Below are positions 56,971-64,000 of a stretch of DNA of 64,000 bases, piece by piece (position 1 is the stretch's first letter; each line of letters opens with the position of its first letter). The DNA comes from Acinonyx jubatus. Lineage: Eukaryota > Chordata > Mammalia > Carnivora > Felidae. Both the position numbers and the translations under genes were made by a program. The stretch lies in NCBI RefSeq assembly GCF_027475565.1, contig NC_069385.1, positions 11,659,001-11,723,000 on the forward strand. Direction: 5' to 3'. The notes beneath the pieces are model-generated. The model searched no databases. It had not been told where the DNA came from and saw only the letters and a program-made list of their open reading frames with translations.

Positions 56971-58885
56971 GTCCGTCTCTCGGTGGGAATCACTTTGGAG
57001 AGAAGCAGGTAGAACAGGGAACGGGGAAGAAATAATCAGGGGAGAGGCAAAGAAACCCACTTTCTATTTGTAAAACTGAATTAATGAATTTTTTAAACCA
57101 TTTGTCGCTACAGCGTGCTGTCCAGAGGGAATACATTCGCAGACCCGCACAGCCATGCATTCTCTCTAGTCCTTTATTCCTCCCCAAGTGCCCTAATCCC
57201 CCTTCCTTTTCTCTGCACGTTACCCCCACTCCCTCTGTCTCCCCCTTTCTCTGCCTCCAGCCCCTCCGGACTCCCCATGCTGTCGAAGCTGGGTAGTTTG
57301 AGCAAGAGACTTCTGTTTTGACAGCCCGTCTCTTGGGTCCCTCCACTGAAAAGGCCAACACTCCCCAGTGCAGCTAAAATCTTTGCCTTGAAACAGCTTC
57401 TTCCTTCCCTGAACTGCATGCAAATAGGAGCGCTCTCTGAGCTCCATCGCTCCCCCCCCTCCGCGCTCCCCAAGGCTCCTGGGGATCATCCTGGCCCTGG
57501 AAAACCACCGCTCTGGGGAAGGCTTCTGCAAGACCCTCGTTCCTCGGATGCTGGTCCACCGGTGGCCGCCAGGCTGTCCGCAGAGCCCCCCTTCCACGGT
57601 ATTCGTGCACATCCACCACCTTCAGCTTCTGGAAAGAGGAAAGGCCCTTCCACCCCCTCTCCGTGTTCAGCCACACGTGCGGGTAACTGGCGTGTCGTGT
57701 CCGTGCTGGCGGATAACCTTACTGTCAAGTGCCTTGACAGTAGCCTGGCTCACGAGCTGAGTTTCATCTTGGCAAAGGAAGCCTATTTCCTTTTCCAGGA
57801 AAGAGTGAGGGAGGCGGCCAGCCCCCTGCGTACACCGACGGTTGATGGACCTGCAGACTGATACCGGGAGAGCTGTCTGTATCTTAGGAAATTGGGAAAG
57901 TGAGGTTGAAAATTTCCATTACTCCCAAGGACCGATTTTTTTTCGTTGATTCCTTTCTTTATGCCCCTTCCTGGATAGAAATCCACCCCAAAGGAGTCAG
58001 GGCTTGGGGCTTTTCTGTGCCTCTGGCTGGGTAAGACACGACCCCCGGGCCCCCAGGGCAGCTGACAATAGCCAAGAAAGACCATAAAAGCAGCAAGAAC
58101 AATGGAAAGCAGCAAACAGGTGTCTTAACCCTGTAGGCCAAACAGAGCAGAGAATGAACCGTCCTGGGCTTTCTTGGAGTGTTGAGCTTTCCTGATTTGG
58201 TTGTATTTGGTTGCATGATGCCTCTTAGAATTGCCTCTATTGTGCCTCCTTGGAGTTTATTTCTATGGGGGAAAATGTACATTTTTCCTGGGAATGGAAA
58301 TAAATTTGTAAATCTTGATACACTTTAGCAAGATTGATGTTGCTATTATATGAGAATTGATTGGGGGGCATTACGGCCACTGAGATTTTGTTTATGATAA
58401 CAGCAACAAACAAGCACCGCAAACTTTTCCTTATGCCAGGGAACACAACTCTCTCTTTCCACAAATAATGGATTGTTTTTCCCCATCATGGCTTTTGTAT
58501 GGATAAAAGTCATAATTCTACCTAAACAGCATTGACGAACAGAAGTTGTACATGTCAAAAGCAGATGTTAGACTGAGCACCTTTGTATATTGTATAGATA
58601 TCTTTTTTGCCATGTCCCTGTTACATTTCTATTGTATAGGTTATTTTTCTAAAATCTTATTATAATGGGCTTACCATAGCCCTTGGAGGCAGGTGGGGAC
58701 AGGCAGGCTAGAAGTGGATTATTTGGAACTCACATTTCATGGAGTGTATTTTTTCATTATAACATAACCTGCTTCCTCTATTCCTAACTGGTTAAGAGAA
58801 AATGGAGCTTGTATGAGCCTTTTCTGAAAAATGAATGCAAATAGCAGAGAATTCAACACAAACAGCAGGAATCCTAGGCATTGGT
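56971..58885. other. Single-copy DNA with a GC-richer centre
   Basis: 57140-57860 is GC-richer and carries long overlapping frames on both strands (157 codons plus, 130 minus), which is expected from composition. No splice pairs or domains were recognised. No repeats seen. Confidence 0.4.
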
Positions 58886-58889
58886 TGTG

Positions 58890-59110
58890 GAAAGGACCCT
58901 CAGGTGTGGTTTATTCTCAGGTGCAATGTGACGTACCAATCCCTTGCCACAGTGGGTCCATTCCTGGTGTGGAAGGTCCTACCCACCATGGACACTTTGA
59001 GTGACAGGGGCTTTCTGTTCTCATCTCTTAACACACTAGATACTTGAAATATGATTTCTTAGATTGAGCACCCTGGTAACTTCTGCTCATTGGTCCTCAC
59101 TGTTCCTCTG
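58890..59110. mobile_element. Ancient repeat, possibly CR1/L3-like
   Basis: 'ggaaaggaccctcaggtgtg' (58890), 'ccacagtgggtccattcctg' (58949), 'gagtgacaggggctttctgt' (58999) and 'cttctgctcattggtcct' (59080) recall an ancient mammalian repeat with 'cttccacccattggtcctagttctg'. Not nameable by eye. Confidence 0.4.
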
Positions 59111-59144
59111 TTTACCTCACACAGACAGACCGATTCCTCATGTC

Positions 59145-60005
59145 TTTTGCTCAACAGATATTTATTGTGCCTAAACTATGTGCCAGGCATTGTGCTAGGA
59201 GCTAGGCTTCTAGTCATACAGTGGTGAGTATAACAGACAAAATCCCTGTCTTCAGGGGACTTCTATTCCAGAGGAAGAAGATGGTAAAGAAAACAAGACA
59301 CTTATGTGGGAAGATAGACATAATGCTATTAAGAAAAATGAGGCAGAGAAGGGAGGACGGTAGTATTAGGGCAGGGGGTTCTAGATGAAATATTATGCGC
59401 TGAGAAGGTGACATTGGAGCAAAGACCCGAAATAAACAGATGAGTGAGCCAGCCACATAGGTACGTGGAGGAATCCCATTTCAGGCGGGGGCCACAGCCC
59501 AGAGCACAAAATCGGACAAAAGAGTGTACCTGGCATGCAGAGGAGGGGCAAATGTCCCAGCAGTTGGGTTGGGGCAACATGAGCCAGAGAAAGAGCAGTA
59601 GGAGAAGATTCTGCAGAGGGAGCACTGGGTGAGGCAGGTGGGCGGTGCCCATTTCATGCATCTCTGGCTCCTACTCAACTGAGATGCGAAGCCACTGGAG
59701 AGTCACAGAGTAGTGATACGACCTGACTTGTACGTAAGGAACTTTGGCTCTGGGGTTAAGAATAGATCGGAAGAGGGATTCAGGTCAGGAAAAAGTGGCG
59801 GAAGGAGACAAATACAGGGGTTATTAGAATAACCCAGTGACTTAGAAGCAGTGGGGATGTTGACAAGGGATAGTGTCTGAAGATAAAGCCAATTGGATGT
59901 GGGGTGAGATGAAGAGAGGATTCAGAAATAACTCTTGAGCTTTTAGGCTGGGCCAGTGGAAGGATGGAGTGATCTCTTCACTTAGATGAAAAGAGTTGTG
60001 GATGT
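59145..60005 (-). mobile_element. L2 LINE 3' part, long copy
   Basis: In reverse order of the element: 'caacagatatttattgtgcc' (59153), 'actatgtgccaggcattgtg' (59176), 'agaaggtgacattggagcaa' (59402), 'gcgaagccactggagagt' (59686), 'ggttattagaataacccagt' (59819) and 'attggatgtggggtgagatg' (59891). About 0.86 kb and collinear, the best preserved L2 in the window. Confidence 0.9.
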
Positions 60006-60860
60006 CACAGAATATGCGGAAATAATCAGAACTAATAATTTCGTTCTGGGCATGTTCGATCTGAAATCCCTAACCCAGGCTATTTCAAATATTTGAAGAC
60101 GATTGCTGTGTCCAGACAATAAGCAAGTATGTCACTTTTACTATAATGGACATGCGTGTCTCTGAAAGATCATGAGGCCGTACAAAACTGCACAACAACA
60201 CCTGTGGGGATTGTGGAAAAAATCAGATTGGGGCATCGCATTCAAAACCTTTCTTGGTGATGCATCGAGAGCGAAAGAGCACAGTTCACAAGTGCTAAAT
60301 GCTGGTGGCAAATATGGCATTTTGCCCTGAAAAAAAGCTAGGAGCTCGATAAGTGGGCTTTGCATGTGATGCATTGCGAGGCAGTGAAAAGAGGCTTACC
60401 TGAAATCACGAGGAAAGCGGCGAGGCTGGATTGGAAGGGGGTGGGGTGCGGGTCAACCGAACTTCACAGCGCAGTGACCTTCTGCAGACTTACATCCCGG
60501 GGCATATTTTTCTCTGCCTTTAAGATAAAGGTTCTTCCAAGGCGTGCATTCCTAACAGGTCCCTGTTTCATCAGAACTGAACCTTTGAGGCAGTGTGTAG
60601 CCTTTTTCTTTAATTAACTTCTGTATTACCTGGAAACTCTGTTTTGGATTTGAAAACCGTAGCGCTGTTTGAAATCGCTCAACTAGCCACTGCGAACACC
60701 AACAGGAGCTCTTCTGTAGGGTTTAGCAGTTTCCACTTCCAGTCTTTGTATACAGATAGTGCTTTCCTTTTTACATGGACTGCTTGGCGTTTTGAACCAG
60801 GACACATAGACAGGCTTGGGATGTTGAATGAGGGTGTGCTTTCGTATTTGTTTGGTCGTC
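60006..60860. other. Unassigned DNA
   Basis: No repeat or exon recognised. A 115-codon plus-strand frame (60644-60991) runs into the GC/GT tract and has no support. Confidence 0.4.
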
Positions 60861-60864
60861 CGTA

Positions 60865-60867
60865 CGT

Positions 60868-60900
<33 letters not shown>

Positions 60901-60901
60901 T
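60865..60901. repeat. (CG)n-(TG)n tract, Z-DNA type
   Basis: Alternating purine-pyrimidine run: GTGTG, then (CG)n of about 14 bases, then (TG)n. Alternating CG is the strongest Z-DNA-forming sequence. Confidence 0.9.
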
Positions 60902-62235
60902 GGTGTGAATAGAAAAGTTCACAGATCTAGAAGAACGACCAAAACGTGGCTTTGTGCGACGGCACACGTGGCGAAACAGGGTGACTGGTAGATGTTTGAG
61001 GTGTGTGTATACGAATTCCCATACAGCTCCGCTCAGCTGGAGGCAGTTTTCTGTTTCTCAAGGACAAAAACTCAGCAGCAGCAAGTGTGTAATTCATGGT
61101 CGGTGCTCCTAGTTCATCAGTTGCCCTGAAACAAATGTACAACTTTGGAAACAAGCATTATGGGAGAACTGACTGGACTAATATTAATATAGGAAAATGT
61201 AGAAAGGCGAGAAACTTAACTCATGTAGAAAACAAATTTAAGGGGACTTTTCATCGGTGGTGTAAGCGCAGTGTAAAAGAGGAGCGTCCGTGGTCTAAGG
61301 CCAAGTGTAGCTGGCCAGTGGAGAGGAAGATTCACGAGAAGCCTGGGCTGGACCTCACATGATGGAAGAGTTTCAATAACTTCCAGTCTCTAACCTGCTC
61401 TAGGACTGAGTCCTAGGCAGCTGAGAAAACTCCCCCTTCCAATGGGATCGCCCATGGCTTTCTGGCCCCAGCGGGGCTGAAGAGTAAGGATTGCTTAGTA
61501 ATTGCTTGCCCTGTGCAGAGCTTTACCTTGACCCTAACCGGGCACATTAGCGCGGGCCCAGAGGCCCAGCACCTAAATGAAATGTCGCTCAACTCTCAAG
61601 GAGCTCGTGTCTCAGCAAATAGGAACCACATATAAAAATGAAGACTTGGTCCCATATGTCTTTAAACCCATGACGGTTACTGCTGATATGATACTGCAGG
61701 GGAAAATGACTTAGGTTTTTGTTGGGTAGATGGATTTTTGGGGTCTCTCTGTGCAATTTTCTTTAACATAGTGGGGTCTTTGTCACTGTAATGAAAACTG
61801 CCTTCAGCTGGAAGGGATAAAAAGAGGAAGGGAGAGAAACAATAGCAGCCTAGACGCAGAATTTTCCAAATAAATTAAACACTTTTGAGACACGGGATTT
61901 GTATTAGAAACACCGATAAAACCTTATCCTTGAAGGTGTGAAGATGTAGGCTCTTAAAATTAATGTAAATAGCAGTATTACTGCCGCAGGCATCAACGGA
62001 GGTCTTTGAGAGTGTGAAAAGACAGGTATGGAAGGAGAGGCAGCAAAAGGGTCACATCCAATAAAGGGTGTTTGCAAAATCTTGGGGAAATTTGTGCAGC
62101 TTTGCATAATAGCACCTTTCACTCTTACTTCTTCACAGATATTGTACCAAATGAAGCAAAGAGGAAGTAACAAACAGGTGGCTTTGTGCACGTTTCATGG
62201 ATGTGAACAAATGCAGATTTTTCAGCGTATCTTCT
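60902..62235. other. Unassigned DNA
   Basis: No gene or clear repeat. A weak L2-like phrase ('ctctcaaggagctcgtgtct') lies near 61594. Small overlapping frames only. Confidence 0.4.
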
Positions 62236-62238
62236 GTT

Positions 62239-62284
62239 CTGTGTGCGTGTGTGTGTGTGTGTGTGTGCGTGCGTGCGCGCATGC
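62239..62284. repeat. (GT)n / (GC) microsatellite
   Basis: GTGTGCGTGTGTGT... ending in GCGTGCGTGCGCGCATGC. Alternating purine-pyrimidine with CG steps at both ends. Confidence 0.93.
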
Positions 62285-62583
62285 AGAATTCTGCGGCTTC
62301 GTTAAGCCCAGGACCCAAATCAAGAGGTTGGAGATCTATTCTTAGCCAACCATCGATGTGACCTTCAATGCATTTCCCACCTATAAATATAAAAACCGCT
62401 CACCTCTGAGATTTATTGGTCAGGTTAGGTGAGTTGATGCATGTGAAAATATTTTTCAAGCAATAATATGCTGACCGAAGATTATTATTAATGTGGGGAT
62501 ATGGAAAGAGGGAACAGGCACAAGAGAAGAGGAGGATTGCTTCAGTTCATCTAGCTCCCATGGGAAGTGTGCATTTTGCCAGC

Positions 62584-62608
62584 GGGGTGAGGGGCGGGGG
62601 GACGGGGG
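62584..62608 (+). other. G-quadruplex motif
   Basis: GGGG-TGA-GGGG-C-GGGGGG-AC-GGGGG on the plus strand: four long G runs with loops of 3, 1 and 2. Confidence 0.6.
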
Positions 62609-62689
62609 CAGCTGGGTACGTGAGAGACGGAGAAAGTGTGCACATGTTCGAGTGTTTGTAAATGCAAGGGGGACAGCCCTTTATTAGGC

Positions 62690-63110
62690 AAGAGATATGC
62701 TGAGTTTCAGGTTTACGTTACCAGGAGACTTGGAAAAGTTGAAACTCAGCCTAACTAGGGCTGCCAATGGCCTCTAATGAAAATTTCCATTTGGAGAGAC
62801 TAGATGTTGACTTGGCATGACACCAAACAAGCAGCCTGCTGCAAAATTTTACACCAATTGTATTTCTCCTAATTAAACCCTGTCTGACCTCAGCATTAAG
62901 AAACAATTTGTTTCAGGATATAACCAGCACACATAAGCAATTACATTCTGTTTGCCCCATTAGCATTATTTGGCTCCTTTCTTTCCAGGGCTGCTAACTG
63001 TAGCAAATGCTGTCCCCGAGCCAGAGCTATAAAAAGCCTGGAGTGTTCAGAGGCTTTTTCCCCCATACCAAGAACTAAGAATATCATCATATTTTAGCCA
63101 AGCCAAAGAT
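62690..63110. promoter_or_regulatory. Candidate conserved regulatory block with TATA-like box
   Basis: Repeat-free stretch with several homeobox-type cores ('tcctaattaaaccc' at 62867, 'ccattagcattatt' at 62957) and a TATAAAAA at 63028-63035 in GC-flanked context. Composition resembles conserved enhancers or a small promoter. No transcript or ORF downstream supports a promoter call. Confidence 0.3.
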
Positions 63111-63147
63111 TCTGGGAACAGTGTGCTTCTGTGTTTATTATGAGGGA

Positions 63148-63151
<4 letters not shown>

Positions 63152-63179
<28 letters not shown>
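63152..63179. repeat. (TA)n microsatellite
   Basis: About 28 bp of pure TA. Likely length-variable. Confidence 0.9.
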
Positions 63180-63520
63180 GAATATTTCTTATGAGTTAAA
63201 AAAGACTCTACTTATAAAAAAACCTGAGGAAGCTATAATAATCCAAGTTGATAATAATTTAAGCTTATCTGGTATGCTATTTTTCATTTTCCCATTCAGC
63301 TATGACCCCTTGTACTTTTACTTATTCATAGCTGTCAGACTTGGTAAATTTTGAATTTCAACCCCCCCACCCAACCGCCCCCAAAATGCATTCTGCAAAG
63401 CTTTTGGCAAGGTTGGGGCAAATGTTCTTTTATAAAAGAAGCGTCACCGCGTGTAACAGAGACGTGAAACAGAGAAAGACCTTCAAATGCAGAAACTCTC
63501 AGCAGAGCCGCTTATAAAGT
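63180..63520. other. Unassigned DNA
   Basis: Nothing recognised beyond C-rich runs at 63363-63382. Confidence 0.4.
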
Positions 63521-63524
63521 TCAT

Positions 63525-63725
63525 TTCAGGGGTAGGCGCTCCCGGCCTGGGATCGAGGAGGTGAGCTGGTCTTCTGGGCCCTGCCACTTACACCTGCTGG
63601 ATCGCAAACTTGTCACCTGTCTGTCTGAGTTTCCGTTGCTTCTTCCACAAGATGGGACAGGAGATACCAGAGATATTTCTTCTGGAAGGCTATCGCAGAG
63701 ATGAGATGAATCGTAGGTGGTGTTT
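63525..63725 (+). mobile_element. MIR SINE (diverged)
   Basis: 'ctgggccctgccacttacac' (63575), 'tcgcaaacttgtcacctgtc' (63602), 'tgagtttccgttgcttcttc' (63626) and 'cagagatgagatgaatcgt' (63695) follow MIR sense order 'ctgccacttac...gcctcagtttcctcatctgt...gaggattaaatgag'. Confidence 0.6.
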
Positions 63726-64000
63726 CTAATGGGTCCCCGGAAGTCGCAGACCATTGAATGGATATGAGAACATTCTTCATTCTAACTCCCTTCTGAATCT
63801 CGTAGCTGTAGACTTCTCCTGCCATCTTGATCTGGGAGCTGTCGTGGGAAAGACAAGGAGGTACGATATATTCCCTACAGGGAGTAGATAGATGGAAATG
63901 AGGAAAGGCTACCATATGAGCTGTTGGAGTAAGCGATGAGGTAGGTGTTTGTGCTTAATTTTTGTCTAATTTTACCTTTAGAGCCTTGAAAAGAAATCTC
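63726..64000. other. Unassigned DNA at window end
   Basis: Nothing recognised. A 100-codon minus-strand frame (63613-63915) overlaps the MIR and is unsupported. Confidence 0.4.

Noticed and set aside
57388..57861. 157-codon open frame with a PGPG stretch
   Set aside because: The GC-rich context explains it; the PGPG is isolated and not followed by a Y/D motif, so it does not support a sperm-tail repeat protein.

Overview
This window reads as ordinary non-coding mammalian DNA from a cat-like carnivore. The diagnostic is a tRNA-derived SINE that recurs at least 16 times. It has a GGGGCGCCTGGGTGGCTCAG-type head, a middle containing AGCTCAGAGCCTGGAGCCTG, a CT-rich stretch and an A-rich tail. This is the CanSINE layout in its felid form (SINEC_Fc-like; the dog version has a different head). 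All repeat family names come from recalled consensus patterns, not from a database search.

I find no complete protein-coding gene, rRNA, functional tRNA, CRISPR array or bacterial-type feature. The longest open frames are translations of microsatellites, SINEs or GC-richer DNA. The window is best explained as intergenic DNA or part of a very large intron. Two short plus-strand segments have exon-like splice signals: one ending at 10578 before a strong donor, with a GAYD motif resembling sperm-tail PG-rich repeats, and one at 15416-15467. Neither is proven, and they cannot be spliced together in frame.

Layout: 1-4.1 kb has no recognised element. 4.1-9.2 kb holds LINE-1 3' fragments, two SINEs and a hAT-type DNA transposon relic. 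9.2-15.5 kb holds an ancient CR1/L3-like trace, the two exon candidates, L2 pieces, a 147-bp purine tract and a repeat-free, possibly conserved block. 15.5-20 kb is mostly single-copy, with an L2. 20.1-23.9 kb is an old LINE-1 with an internal inversion and three nested SINEs. 24-32 kb is single-copy DNA with a mildly GC-rich block, an L2 and a cluster of three SINEs. 32-35.3 kb is mainly antisense LINE-1. 36-40 kb holds a diverged duplicated segment, an LTR-like element and two very young SINEs. 40-55 kb is a patchwork of SINE, L2, MIR, hAT, LTR-like and probable LINE-1 sequence. 55-64 kb is largely single-copy, with one long L2, a GC/GT tract, a G4 motif and a candidate regulatory block at 62.7-63.1 kb.

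The features do not form a gene system. The main points of interest are insertion history (twin-priming inversion, young SINEs with exact duplications), the duplicated 36.2/39.6-kb segment, and possible exons or regulatory blocks that need comparative or RNA evidence.
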